A model generated the notes under the pieces. It was not told the DNA's origin. It did not search any database and was given only the letters and a program-made list of their open reading frames with translations. Positions 27,818 through 37,064 of a stretch of DNA of 64,000 nt are shown piece after piece (position 1 is the first letter of the stretch; the number at the start of each line of letters is the position of its first letter). A program made the translations under genes and the position numbers. Source of the stretch: Isoptericola variabilis 225 (GTDB taxonomy: Bacteria; Actinomycetota; Actinomycetes; Actinomycetales; Cellulomonadaceae); assembly GCF_000215105.1 (NCBI RefSeq), contig NC_015588.1, forward strand, positions 1,984,001 through 2,048,000, read 5' to 3'.

Positions 27818-30800
27818 TCAGGCGCGCCCGTAGAACACGCGCTCCATCACCGAGCGTGCCCGGCGCGCGGCGCGCAGGTAGCGCTCCTCGAGCTCCGAGC
27901 CCGTGTCGACGTCCCCGAGGAGGCGCGCGACGCCGCCGAGCGCCTGCCGGTCGTGCGGCAGGACGTCGGCGTGCTGCCCGCCGACCTTGCCGGACCACAG
28001 CACGAGCGCCGAGCGCAGCCGGGACGCGAGGATCCACGCCTCGCGCAGGCAGCCAGCCTCGTCGGAACCGATCAGGCCCGCCTCCTCGGCCGCGTCGAGC
28101 GCGGCGACCGTCTCGGTGGTCCGCAGCGCGGGCACCTCGCCCGCGTGCTGGAGCTGGAGGAGCTGGACGGTCCACTCGACGTCGGACACGCCGCCGCGCC
28201 CGAGCTTGAGGTGCCGCGCCGGCTCGACGCCGCGCGGCAGCCGCTCGGACTCGACGCGTGCCTTGATGCGCCGCACCTCGCGCAGGCTCGCGTCGTCGAG
28301 CCCGCCCGCCGGGTAGCGCAGCGGGTCCACGAGCGCGGTGAACCGCTCCCCCACGCCCGGCACGTCCCCCGCCACGGCCCGCGCGCGCAGGAGCGCCTGC
28401 TGCTCCCACACGCTCGCCCACCGCTCGTAGTACTCGGCGTACGAGGCGAGCGTGCGCACGAGCGGGCCCTGGCGGCCCTCGGGGCGCAGGTCGGCGTCGA
28501 CCGGGAGTGGCGGCTCGGGCCCTACGGCGGACAGCAGCTGCTGGAGCTTGCGCGCGGTGAGCAACGCGAAGTCCTGGGCGGCCTTCTCGTCGACGCCCGG
28601 CACCGGGTCGTGCACGAACATCACGTCGGCGTCCGACCCGTAGCCCATCTCGCGCCCGCCGAGGCGGCCCATCGCGACGACGAGCATGCGCGTCGGGTTG
28701 GCGTCCGGCGAGGGCCCCAGGCCCATCTCGGCGCGGGCCGCGTACTCGGCGACGCGCAGCCCGCCGACGAGCACGACGTCGGCCGCGTCGGAGATCGCGG
28801 CCTGCGCCCGGACCGGGTCGAGCACGCCGAGCACCTCGCCCGCGCCCGTGCGCGCGAGCTCCCGACGGCGGATCGCCCGCAGCGACGTCGCGGCCGGGCC
28901 GGGCTCGTCGGCGCGCGTGAGGATCGCGTCGGCCTCGGCCGCGAGCCGCTGCGGACCGCGCGGCTCGAGCTCCGAGGTGTCGGCGAGCCACTGCACCGAC
29001 TCGGGCGAGCGGGCGAGCGCGTCCGACAGGTACCGCGACGACGAGAGCAGCTGGGCCAGGTGGTACGCGGCGTTCTCCGAGTCGCGCAGCAGGCGCAGGT
29101 ACCACGGCGTGCTGCCGAGCGCCTCGGACAGCTTGCGGAACGCGAGCAGGCCCGCGTCGGGGTCGGCGCCCTCGGCGAACCAGCCGAGCAGCACGGGCAG
29201 GAGCTGGCGCTGCAGGGCGGCCCGCCGCGAGGTGCCCTCGGTGAGCGCAACGACGTGCCGCATCGCGCCGTCGGGGTCGCGGTACCCGATCGCGGCGAAG
29301 CGCGCCCGCGCGGCGTCCGGCGCGAGCGAGAGCTCGTCGTCGGACAGCTGGGCCGACGCCGGCAGCAGCGGCCGGTAGAACACGGCCTCGTGCAGCGCGC
29401 GCACCTCGCGGCGCGTCGCGCGCCACCGGTCGAGCAGCCCCTCCGCGCCCTCGGCACGCATCCCGAGCGAGCGCGCGAGCCGGCGCAGGTCCTCCTCGGC
29501 CGTGGGCAGCAGGTGCGTGCGGCGCAGGCGGAAGAGCTGGACGCGGTGCTCGAGCAGGCGCAGGAACCGGTAGCACACCGCCATCCGGGCGGCGTGCTCG
29601 CGCCCGACGAAGCCGTGGGCGGCCAGCGCCCCGAGCGCCGTCAGCGTGTGGGGCGACCGGATCTGGTCGTCGGTGCGGCCGTGCACGAGCTGGAGCAGCT
29701 GGACGGTGAACTCGACGTCGCGCAGGCCGCCCTTGCCGAGCTTGATCTGCCGGTCCGCCTCCGAGACCGGGACGTGGTCCTCGACGCGGCGCCGCATGGC
29801 CTGCGCGTCCTCGACGAAGTTCTCGCGCGTGACCGCGGCCCACACGAGCGGGTCGACGGCCTGCCGGTAGGCGCGGCCGAGCTCGGCGTCGCCCGCGACG
29901 GGCCGCGCCTTGAGCAGCGCCTGGAACTCCCACGTCTCGGCCCACCGCTCGTAGTAGGCCAGGTGGCTGGCGAGCGTGCGCACGAGCGGGCCCTGCTTCC
30001 CCTCGGGCCGCAGCGCCGCGTCGACGGGCCACAGCGCGGGCTCGCCGGACGCGGCCGAGCACACCTTCTGCAGAGCCGTCGCGAGCCGGGCGCCGACCGC
30101 GAGCGCCGCCCCTTCCTCGACGGGCGTCCCGTCGGCCCGCGTCCCGGGCTCGCACACGTAGACGACGTCGACGTCGGAGACGTAGTTGAGCTCGCGCCCG
30201 CCGGTCTTGCCCATGCCGATGACGGCGAGCCGCACGCCGTCGGCCGCGTCGCCGACCTCGGCCCGCGCGACGGCGAGCGCCCCCTCGAGCGCGGCGCCCG
30301 CGAGGTCGGCGAGCGCCGCGGCGACGCCGGGCAGCTGACTGAGCGGGTCCGGGCACGTGAGGTCGGTCGCGGCGATGCGCAGCAGGCGGGCGCGGTACGC
30401 GCGGCGCAGCGCGTCGGTCGCGGAGCGCGCGGCCGTGTCGGGCCAGCCCGGGGCGTCCGACGACGCCGGTGCGGCCGCCGCGACGGGGACGTCGGCGTCG
30501 GGGTCGGCCCCGACGGCGCGCAGCAGCTCGGCGCGCACGGCGGCGGGGTCCGCGCCCACGCCGCCGTCGCCGTCGGACAGGACGTCGAGGAGCTCGGGGC
30601 GGCGCACGAGCTCGTCGCCGAGCGCCGAGGAGGCGCCGAGCACGGCGAGCAGCCGCTCGCGCACCTCGGCCTCGGGCGTGTCGGCGGGCGCGGTGAGCAG
30701 CGCGCGGACCCGCGTGCCGGCGTCGGGCACGGCCGCGAGGCGGACGAGCTGGAGCAGCGCGAGGTCCGGGTCACCGGTGCGGCCGAGCGCGCGCAGGACG

Positions 30801-30943
30801 GCGTCGCCGTCGGCCGGCAGGCAGCCCTGGAGGGCGGCGTCGGCCCACAGGTCGGCGGAGCGGGTCAGGTCCGCGAACCCGGCCCGCAGCAGCCGTCCGG
30901 TGAGGGTCTCGCGCCGACCGGTCCCCGACGTCGTCGTGCTCAC
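27818..30943 (-). CDS. glnE: Bifunctional glutamine synthetase adenylyltransferase/adenylyl-removing enzyme
   Basis: The 1041-residue protein has the duplicated nucleotidyltransferase layout of GlnE. The N-terminal deadenylylase half shows GMGKTGGRELNYVSDVDVVY near residue 248 and the C-terminal adenylylase half AMGRLGGREMGYGSDADVMF near residue 761; both keep the GG...DxD catalytic pattern. It reversibly adenylylates GlnA. It lies between glnA and glnA2. GTG 30943 has TAAGGT 6 nt upstream, a leaderless pattern. Confidence 0.96.
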   Translation of the reverse strand: MSTTTSGTGRRETLTGRLLRAGFADLTRSADLWADAALQGCLPADGDAVLRALGRTGDPDLALLQLVRLAAVPDAGTRVRALLTAPADTPEAEVRERLLAVLGASSALGDELVRRPELLDVLSDGDGGVGADPAAVRAELLRAVGADPDADVPVAAAAPASSDAPGWPDTAARSATDALRRAYRARLLRIAATDLTCPDPLSQLPGVAAALADLAGAALEGALAVARAEVGDAADGVRLAVIGMGKTGGRELNYVSDVDVVYVCEPGTRADGTPVEEGAALAVGARLATALQKVCSAASGEPALWPVDAALRPEGKQGPLVRTLASHLAYYERWAETWEFQALLKARPVAGDAELGRAYRQAVDPLVWAAVTRENFVEDAQAMRRRVEDHVPVSEADRQIKLGKGGLRDVEFTVQLLQLVHGRTDDQIRSPHTLTALGALAAHGFVGREHAARMAVCYRFLRLLEHRVQLFRLRRTHLLPTAEEDLRRLARSLGMRAEGAEGLLDRWRATRREVRALHEAVFYRPLLPASAQLSDDELSLAPDAARARFAAIGYRDPDGAMRHVVALTEGTSRRAALQRQLLPVLLGWFAEGADPDAGLLAFRKLSEALGSTPWYLRLLRDSENAAYHLAQLLSSSRYLSDALARSPESVQWLADTSELEPRGPQRLAAEADAILTRADEPGPAATSLRAIRRRELARTGAGEVLGVLDPVRAQAAISDAADVVLVGGLRVAEYAARAEMGLGPSPDANPTRMLVVAMGRLGGREMGYGSDADVMFVHDPVPGVDEKAAQDFALLTARKLQQLLSAVGPEPPLPVDADLRPEGRQGPLVRTLASYAEYYERWASVWEQQALLRARAVAGDVPGVGERFTALVDPLRYPAGGLDDASLREVRRIKARVESERLPRGVEPARHLKLGRGGVSDVEWTVQLLQLQHAGEVPALRTTETVAALDAAEEAGLIGSDEAGCLREAWILASRLRSALVLWSGKVGGQHADVLPHDRQALGGVARLLGDVDTGSELEERYLRAARRARSVMERVFYGRA

Positions 30944-30974
30944 GCCTCGACCTTAGCGCCGCGGCGCGGGGCCC

Positions 30975-32312
30975 TCAGAGCACCTGGAGGAAGCGCTCGA
31001 GCTCGAACGGCGTCACCTGGGCGCGGTACGCGTCCCACTCCTGGCGCTTGTTCTTCAGGACGTACCGGAAGACGTGCTCGCCGAGCGTCTCGGCGACGAG
31101 CTCGGAGGCCTCCATGAGCTCGACCGCCTCGGCGAGCGACTGCGGCAGCGGCGCGATGCCGAGGGCGCGCCGCTCGGCGTCGGTGAGCTCCCAGACGTCG
31201 TCCTCGGCACCCTCGGGCAGCTCGTAGCCCTCCTCGATGCCCTTGAGGCCCGCGGCGAGCATGACGGCGAACGCGAGGTACGGGTTGGCGGCCGAGTCGA
31301 TCGCGCGGTACTCGACGCGCGACGACTGCCCCTTGCCCGGCTTGTACATGGGCACGCGCACGAGCGCGGAGCGGTTGTTGTGGCCCCAGCAGACGTAGCT
31401 GGGCGCCTCGGCGCCGCCCCAAAGGCGCTTGTACGAGTTGACGTACTGGTTGGTGATCGCGGTGATCTCCGCGGCGTGGACGAGCAGGCCGGCGATGAAC
31501 TGGCGCGCCGTCTTGGACAGCTCGTACCGGGCGCCCGGCTCGTGGAAGGCGTTGCGGTCGCCCTCGAACAGGGACATGTGCGTGTGCATGCCCGAGCCCG
31601 GCTGGTCCGCGAGCGGCTTGGGCATGAACGACGCGAACACGCCCTGCTCGAGCGCGACCTCCTTGACGACCGTGCGGAACGTCATGAGGTTGTCCGCCGT
31701 CGTGAGCGCGTCGGCGTAGCGCAGGTCGATCTCGTTCTGGCCCGGGCCCGCCTCGTGGTGCGAGAACTCGACCGAGATGCCCATCGACTCGAGCATCGTG
31801 ATCGCGGCGCGGCGGAAGTCGTGGGTGCTGCCGCGGGCCAGGTGGTCGAAGTAGCCGCCGCGGTCGACCGGCACGAGCGGCTCGTCGGGCGACGCGATCT
31901 GGTTGAACAGGTAGAACTCGACCTCGGGGTGCGTGTAGAAGGTGAAGCCCTTCTCGCTCGCCCGGGCGAGCGCGCGCTTGAGGACGTTGCGCGAGTCCGC
32001 GAGCGAGGGTTCCCCGTCGGGGGTGAGGATGTCGCAGAACATGCGCCCGGTGCCGTGCCGCTCGCCGCGCCACGGGAGCACCTGGAACGTCGTCGGGTCG
32101 GGCCGGGCGATCATGTCGGCCTCGTACACGCGCGTGAGGCCCTCGATCGCGCTGCCGTCGAACCCGATGCCCTCGCTGAACGCCTGCTCGAGCTCCGCCG
32201 GCGCCACGGCGACCGACTTGAGCATCCCCAGCACGTCGGTGAACCAGAGCCGGATGAAGCGGATGTCGCGCTCCTCGACCGTGCGGAGCACGAACTCCTG
32301 CTGCCTGTCCAT
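30975..32312 (-). CDS. glnA2: Second glutamine synthetase (GlnA2-type), not adenylylatable
   Basis: The 445-residue protein has full type I synthetase motifs: GFDGSAIEGLTRVYEADM, HPEVEFYLFN, GSGMHTHMSLFEGD and NRSALVRVPMYKPGK. At the position of the GlnA adenylylation tyrosine it reads DDVWELTDAERR, so Tyr is replaced by Trp and GlnE cannot modify it there. ATG 32312 is chosen because CAGGAT lies 7 nt upstream and the start MDRQQEFVLRTVEERDI is usual for the group; ATG 32321 is also in frame. It shares a strand with glnE, 31 bp upstream of it. Confidence 0.94.
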   Translation of the reverse strand: MDRQQEFVLRTVEERDIRFIRLWFTDVLGMLKSVAVAPAELEQAFSEGIGFDGSAIEGLTRVYEADMIARPDPTTFQVLPWRGERHGTGRMFCDILTPDGEPSLADSRNVLKRALARASEKGFTFYTHPEVEFYLFNQIASPDEPLVPVDRGGYFDHLARGSTHDFRRAAITMLESMGISVEFSHHEAGPGQNEIDLRYADALTTADNLMTFRTVVKEVALEQGVFASFMPKPLADQPGSGMHTHMSLFEGDRNAFHEPGARYELSKTARQFIAGLLVHAAEITAITNQYVNSYKRLWGGAEAPSYVCWGHNNRSALVRVPMYKPGKGQSSRVEYRAIDSAANPYLAFAVMLAAGLKGIEEGYELPEGAEDDVWELTDAERRALGIAPLPQSLAEAVELMEASELVAETLGEHVFRYVLKNKRQEWDAYRAQVTPFELERFLQVL

Positions 32313-32385
32313 GGGGCCCATCCTGCCCGAAGTCTGTTACCGGCGGGTGACATGACGACCGGTGGCGACCGCGTAGGCTGCGGCC

Positions 32386-33222
32386 ATGTCGTCGCACGCC
32401 GCTCCCGAGCCGTCCGGACGTCCGAAGCGGGTCCGCGTCCACCACCTGGCGGAGGCCAAGGCCCGCGGCGAGAAGATCACGATGCTCACGGCGTACGACG
32501 CCGTCACCGCGACCATCTTCGACGCGGCGGGCATCGACGTCCTGCTGGTGGGCGACTCGATCGGCAACGTCATGCACGGGCACGCCACGACGCTGCCGGT
32601 GACCGTCGACGACATGATCCCCGCGGCCCGCGCCGTCGCGCGCGCGGCCCGGCGTGCGCTGGTCGTCGTCGACCTGCCGTTCGGCTCGTACGAAGCCGGC
32701 CCGGAGCAGGCGCTCGCGACCGCCGTGCGCGTCATGAAGGAGACGGGCGCCGCGGGCGTCAAGCTCGAGGGCGGGCGGCGCAGCGCCGCGCAGATCCGGG
32801 CACTGACCGACGCCGGCATCCCCGTCGTCGGGCACCTCGGCTACACGCCGCAGTCGGAGAACGCCCTGGGCGGCCCGCGGGTGCAGGGCCGGGGCGACGA
32901 CGCCGCGGCGACCCTCACCGAGGACGCGGTCGCCGTGCAGGACGCCGGAGCGTTCGCCGTCGTGCTCGAGATGGTGCCCGTCGACGTCGCCGCGCGCGTC
33001 ACCGAGGTGGTGCACATCCCGACGATCGGCATCGGCGCCGGCCCGTCGACCGACGGTCAGGTGCTCGTCTGGACGGACATGGCCGGGATGACCGACTGGT
33101 CGCCGCGGTTCGCGCGCCGGTACGCCGAGCTGGGCCGCGTGCTGCGGCAGGCGGCCGAGGACTACGCGGAGGAGGTCCGCTCCGGGGCCTTCCCGGACGC
33201 CGGGACGTCGTTCGAGCGCTGA
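32386..33222 (+). CDS. panB: 3-methyl-2-oxobutanoate hydroxymethyltransferase
   Basis: The 278-residue enzyme makes ketopantoate from ketoisovalerate and methylenetetrahydrofolate for pantothenate and CoA synthesis. Conserved blocks are KITMLTAYDAVTATIFDAAG, VGDSIGNVMHGHATTLPVT (metal ligand Asp), VKLEGG, GHLGYTPQS and the catalytic Glu in FAVVLEMVP. TAGGCT lies 6 nt before ATG. Confidence 0.96.
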   Translation: MSSHAAPEPSGRPKRVRVHHLAEAKARGEKITMLTAYDAVTATIFDAAGIDVLLVGDSIGNVMHGHATTLPVTVDDMIPAARAVARAARRALVVVDLPFGSYEAGPEQALATAVRVMKETGAAGVKLEGGRRSAAQIRALTDAGIPVVGHLGYTPQSENALGGPRVQGRGDDAAATLTEDAVAVQDAGAFAVVLEMVPVDVAARVTEVVHIPTIGIGAGPSTDGQVLVWTDMAGMTDWSPRFARRYAELGRVLRQAAEDYAEEVRSGAFPDAGTSFER

Positions 33223-33250
33223 CGCCCCGCGCCGGCCGAGAAGGCGGGCC

Positions 33251-33448
33251 TCAGCGCTCGCCGCGCCACTCCCGGTCCTCGTCCTCCCAGGACTCGTTGC
33301 GGCGCTTGGCCTGCTCGAGCGCGCGCTCGGCGGCAGCCCGCGTCGGGTAGGGGCCCATGAGGTTGGTCCAGCTGGACCGGTGCCCCTCCTCGACCTGGCC
33401 GGTCTTGGTGTTGTACCAGTACTGCCGCTCGATGCTCTCCTCGCTCAT
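33251..33448 (-). CDS. Small SPOR-like conserved protein
   Basis: The 65-residue protein reads [21 protein letters not shown], then [20 protein letters not shown] and a charged tail. This small actinobacterial protein is often labelled a SPOR-domain protein because of the [14 protein letters not shown] strand-helix. CAGGAT lies 6 nt before ATG 33448. It is divergent from ppgK with only 28 bp between starts. Confidence 0.78.
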   Translation of the reverse strand: MSEESIERQYWYNTKTGQVEEGHRSSWTNLMGPYPTRAAAERALEQAKRRNESWEDEDREWRGER

Positions 33449-33476
33449 GTCTCGATCCTGCCTCAGGATGGTGCAC
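33449..33476. promoter_or_regulatory. Compact divergent leaderless promoter pair
   Basis: The 28-bp gap holds ATCCTG (33455-33460), CCT, then CAGGAT (33464-33469). Read outward, both strands have CAGGAT 6-7 nt before an ATG. The -35 of each gene would therefore lie inside or beyond the other gene's start. Confidence 0.6.
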
Positions 33477-34256
33477 ATGCAAGAGAACTCCACCGATCAC
33501 CCGCTCGCGTTCGGCATCGACGTCGGCGGGTCGGGCATCAAGGGCGCGCCCGTGGACCTCGTGACCGGCGAGCTCGCCGCCGACCGCAAGCGCATCAAGA
33601 CGCCGTCGGCGTCGACGCCCGACGCCGTCGCCGCGATCCTGTCCGAGCTGGTCGACTCGTTCGACCTGCCGGAGGACGTGCCGGTCGGGGTCGCCTTCCC
33701 GGCGCCGATGGACCACGGCGTCGTGCGGTTCATCGCCAACCTCGACAAGTCGTGGAAGGGCGTGAACCTCCCCGAGCTCGTGCACGACGCGACCGGCCGC
33801 CGCTGCACCGCGGTCAACGACGCCGACGCCGCGGGCGTGGGCGAGCAGCGGTACGGCGCGGCGAAGGGCGTCGACGGCGTCGTCCTGGTCGCCACGCTCG
33901 GCACCGGCATCGGCTCGGCGCTCCTCGTCGACGGCGTGCTCGTGCCCAACACGGAGCTCGGCCACCTCGAGATCGACGGGCACGACGCCGAGTCGCGGGC
34001 CGCGGACTCGGCGCGCGAGCGCGAGGGCCTGTCGTGGGAGAAGTGGGCGAAGCGGCTCCAGCGCTACTTCGAGACCGTCGAGATGCTGCTCTCCCCCGAC
34101 CTCGTCGTCGTCGGCGGCGGGGTGAGCAAGCACCACGAGAAGTACCTGCCGCTGCTCGACCTGCGGGCACCGATCATCCCCGCGACGCTGCGCAACGCCG
34201 CGGGCATCGTCGGCGCGGCGGCGCTGGCCGCGGCCGAGCGCCCGCTCGTGCGCTGA
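33477..34256 (+). CDS. ppgK: Polyphosphate glucokinase
   Basis: The 259-residue ROK-type kinase phosphorylates glucose using polyphosphate or ATP. Motifs are the phosphate loop [32 protein letters not shown] (catalytic Asp), [12 protein letters not shown], and the glucose-binding [11 protein letters not shown]. Length and the [20 protein letters not shown] region match actinobacterial PpgK. CAGGAT lies 7 nt before ATG 33477; an in-frame GTG lies 6 bp upstream. Confidence 0.94.
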   Translation: MQENSTDHPLAFGIDVGGSGIKGAPVDLVTGELAADRKRIKTPSASTPDAVAAILSELVDSFDLPEDVPVGVAFPAPMDHGVVRFIANLDKSWKGVNLPELVHDATGRRCTAVNDADAAGVGEQRYGAAKGVDGVVLVATLGTGIGSALLVDGVLVPNTELGHLEIDGHDAESRAADSAREREGLSWEKWAKRLQRYFETVEMLLSPDLVVVGGGVSKHHEKYLPLLDLRAPIIPATLRNAAGIVGAAALAAAERPLVR

Positions 34257-34273
34257 CACGGTCCGGGCACGAG

Positions 34274-34323
34274 GCGGCCCGACGGCGCGGGTACCAGGGC
34301 AGCCGCCCCCGCCGTCGGGCCGC
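34274..34323. terminator. Bidirectional hairpin between ppgK and the STAS gene
   Basis: Perfect 13-bp arms GCGGCCCGACGGC (34274-34286) and their reverse complement (34311-34323) lie between two convergent stop codons. Confidence 0.7.
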
Positions 34324-34330
34324 GGTTCGT

Positions 34331-34654
34331 TCAGGCGGTGGCCGCTCCCTCGAGGTCGAGCATCCGCAGCACGTCCTCGACGGCGGGCGGCGGGCACCGC
34401 ACCGTGACCTCGAGACCCTCCTCCTGCCCGATCCTGCACAGCTGGACGAGGAACGCGATGCCGGCGGAGTCGATGAACGTCACCCGCGACGTGTCGACCA
34501 CCACCGGAAGGTCACGCTCGAAGGCCCCGGCGAGAGCCGCCCCGGCCTCGTTCCGCAGGGTGATGTCGATCTCGCCCCACATGTCCACGACGCTGCAGTC
34601 CGGCCGCTCGAGAAGAGCGATGCCCCCGGTCTGCGTCCCACTGGTGAGTGTCAC
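34331..34654 (-). CDS. STAS-domain anti-sigma factor antagonist
   Basis: The 107-residue protein is one STAS domain with DMWGEIDITLRNEAGAAL and the switch segment VTFIDSAGIAFLV, whose serine is the usual phosphorylation site for an anti-sigma kinase. It would release a sigma factor by partner switching; the partner kinase and sigma factor are not in the window. GTG 34654 is chosen because GAAGG lies 7 nt upstream; GTG 34660 is possible. Confidence 0.85.
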   Translation of the reverse strand: MTLTSGTQTGGIALLERPDCSVVDMWGEIDITLRNEAGAALAGAFERDLPVVVDTSRVTFIDSAGIAFLVQLCRIGQEEGLEVTVRCPPPAVEDVLRMLDLEGAATA

Positions 34655-34779
34655 AGTCACACCTTCATCCCCGTGGTCCTCGCTCGCACGCGGTTCCGTG
34701 ACTTGGCCCCCGCGCGCGGAGCCGGACTCGCGACGCCGTCGTCGCGATGCCGCAACCGTACACCCGCGCAAACGTCCGA

Positions 34780-34812
34780 CGGAAGGTCTCAGGGGGTTTT
34801 CTTTACCTTCCG
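34780..34812. promoter_or_regulatory. Inverted repeat upstream of the EF-G-like gene
   Basis: CGGAAGGT (34780-34787) and ACCTTCCG (34805-34812) are perfect 8-bp arms around an unusually T-rich 17-bp core. It lies in the 249-bp gap between the STAS gene and the divergent EF-G-like gene and could be an operator for either; nothing else is recognised in this gap. Confidence 0.4.
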
Positions 34813-34903
34813 TTCACACCCGCAGGGCCGGTGAAACCTCGACGTCGCACGCGACGCCGGTCCGCGCCATCATGTGCGGTAGCACCCATTGGCGGGAGGC
34901 CTC

Positions 34904-36976
34904 ATGGACGCGGCACCGACCCCGACCCACCGGACCGTCGCCGTCGTCGGCGCGACGGGCGCCGGCAAGACGACGCTGATCGAGGCGCTGCTGCATCGCG
35001 CCGGCGCGGTACCACGTGCCGGTCGCGTCGAGGACGGCAGCACGGTGTGCGACCACGAGCCCGAGGAGATCGCCCGCGGCATGTCCCTCGGGCTCTCGCT
35101 CGCCACGCTCGCGTGGACGTGCCCCGACGGCGCCGAGCGCACCCTCACCCTCGCCGACACCCCGGGGCACCCGGACTTCGTGGGCGCCGTGGACACGGCC
35201 CTGGCCGTCGCCGACCTCGCGCTCGTCGTGGTGAGCGCGGTCGACGGGGTGCAGCCGGGCACGTGGTCGGCGTGGTCGACGGCCGAGACGCTCGGCGTAC
35301 CGCGGCTGGTCGTCGTGACCCAGGAGGACCGGGCACGCGCGGACTTCCGCCGCGTGCTGGCCGAGCTGCGCGAGGCGTTCGGGCAGCACCTGTGGCCCAT
35401 CGAGCTGCCGCTGGACGAGGAGCAGTCGTTCCGGTCGATCGCCGACGTGCTGAGCGAGCAGGCGCTCGTGTACGACGACGCGGGGCGGCACCACGACGAG
35501 GCGCTCCCCCCGGAGGCCGTCGACGAGGAGCACCGGATGCACGTCGACGTGACCGAGGAGCTCGTCTCCCACGACGACGAGCAGCTCGACGCGTACCTGT
35601 CGGGCCAGGAGCCGCCGGCCGCGGACCTCGAGCGCACGCTCGCGCGTGAGGTCGCCTCGGGCGAGGCGGTCCCCGTCGTCGTGTCCTCCGGCGTGACCGA
35701 GACCGGCGTCGACCGGCTCGCCGACCTGCTGTGCGAGCTCGCGCCCGCCCCGACCGAGCGCGACGGGCGCATCGTCGTCGGCGTCGGGGCGGACGACGAC
35801 GACACCGAAGGGCAGGTCGTCCCGGTCGCCGCCGACCCCGACGGCGAGCCGCTCGTGCACGTGTTCCGCACCGTGGCCGACCCGTACGTCGGGCAGGTGT
35901 CGATGCTCAAGGTGCTCTCCGGCGTCGTGCGCACGTCCGACCGGCTGCGCAACGCGACGACGGCCACGGAGGAGCGGCTGCACGGGCTGTTCCGCCTCCA
36001 GGGCAAGGAGCACCTGCCGGTCGACCACCTGGCGGCGGGCGAGGTCGGCGCGGTCGCCAAGCTCGCCGGCTCGCCGTCGGGCACGCTGCTGTGGTCGCGG
36101 CCGTCCGGCCGTGCGCGGCCGTACCTGCCGCCGCGCCGACCCCCGGTGTACGCCGCGACGCTCGTGCCGGCGTCGCAGTCCGACGACGAGCGCATGTCGA
36201 CCGCGCTCGCGCGCCTCGTGGCCGAGGACCCGACGCTCGTGATCGACCGCACCGGGGACGCGACCGTGCTGCGCGGGCTCGGCGACACGCACCTCGCGGT
36301 CGCGGTCGAGCGGCTGGCCCGGGTCTTCGGCGTCCACGTCGAGACGGGACCCGTCCCGGTCGCCTACCACGAGACGATCGCGCGGCCGGCCCAGGCCGAG
36401 GGCAAGGTCAAGAAGCAGTCGGGCGGCCACGGCCAGTTCGCCGTCGTCCAGCTGCGGGTCTCGCCGCTGCCCGGCGGCGGGTTCGAGTTCGTCGACTCGG
36501 TCGTCGGCGGGGCGGTGCCCCGGCAGTACATCGCGGCGGTCGAGAAGGGTGCGCGGGACGCGATGGCCGCGGGCGGCCCGCAGGGCTACCCGGTCGTGGA
36601 CCTGCGCGTCGAGCTCTACGACGGCAAGTCGCACTCCGTGGACTCCTCCGACATGGCCTTCCGCACCGCCGCGGCGGCCGGGGTCAAGGCCGCGCTCGCC
36701 GAGGCCGGCACGGTGCTGCTCGAGCCCGTCGCGAACGTCACCGTGACCGTGCCGCCCGAGCACCAGGGGGCCGTGCTGACCGACCTGTCGGGCCGGCGCG
36801 GGCGCGTCGCGGCGACCGAGATGGCCGACGACGGGCGCGCCCGCGTCGTCGCCACCGTGCCCGAGTCGGAGCTCACCCGGTACGTGCTCGACCTGCGGTC
36901 GCTCACGGGCGGCCGCGCCGAGCTCACGGTCGAGCCCGCGGGCTACGAGCGCGCGCCGAGCACCGTGCGCACCTGA
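34904..36976 (+). CDS. EF-G-like GTPase (EF-G2 family)
   Basis: The 690-residue protein has the domain order of elongation factor G: a GTPase domain with P-loop GATGAGKTT and G3 DTPGHPDFVGAV, then domains II to V, with KKQSGGHGQFAVV opening domain IV. It belongs to the actinobacterial second EF-G-like group rather than main FusA. The G4 motif expected as N/TKxD reads TQED, losing the lysine. Candidate roles are ribosome recycling, rescue or target protection. ATG 34904 follows GGGAGG at 34894-34899; a TTG at 34889 is in frame. Confidence 0.85.
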   Translation: MDAAPTPTHRTVAVVGATGAGKTTLIEALLHRAGAVPRAGRVEDGSTVCDHEPEEIARGMSLGLSLATLAWTCPDGAERTLTLADTPGHPDFVGAVDTALAVADLALVVVSAVDGVQPGTWSAWSTAETLGVPRLVVVTQEDRARADFRRVLAELREAFGQHLWPIELPLDEEQSFRSIADVLSEQALVYDDAGRHHDEALPPEAVDEEHRMHVDVTEELVSHDDEQLDAYLSGQEPPAADLERTLAREVASGEAVPVVVSSGVTETGVDRLADLLCELAPAPTERDGRIVVGVGADDDDTEGQVVPVAADPDGEPLVHVFRTVADPYVGQVSMLKVLSGVVRTSDRLRNATTATEERLHGLFRLQGKEHLPVDHLAAGEVGAVAKLAGSPSGTLLWSRPSGRARPYLPPRRPPVYAATLVPASQSDDERMSTALARLVAEDPTLVIDRTGDATVLRGLGDTHLAVAVERLARVFGVHVETGPVPVAYHETIARPAQAEGKVKKQSGGHGQFAVVQLRVSPLPGGGFEFVDSVVGGAVPRQYIAAVEKGARDAMAAGGPQGYPVVDLRVELYDGKSHSVDSSDMAFRTAAAAGVKAALAEAGTVLLEPVANVTVTVPPEHQGAVLTDLSGRRGRVAATEMADDGRARVVATVPESELTRYVLDLRSLTGGRAELTVEPAGYERAPSTVRT

Positions 36977-37064
36977 CCTCGGCCGCCTGCGCCGCCCGCG
37001 CGAGCGCGCGCCGCCGTGCCTACCGTGATCGCTCCATCGGTCGAACGACCCGGGAGGTGGTCCG

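Noticed and set aside
26309..31117. Very long open frame (about 1600 codons) on the plus strand
   Set aside because: It is the antisense of the DUF808 gene and glnE; its Arg/Ala/Gly-rich translation has no domain and the minus-strand genes carry clear motifs.
32320..32345. Second GlnR box before glnA2
   Set aside because: On the minus strand only GTCAC-N6-GTAAC is seen; the other two elements are missing, so it is too weak to list as a site.
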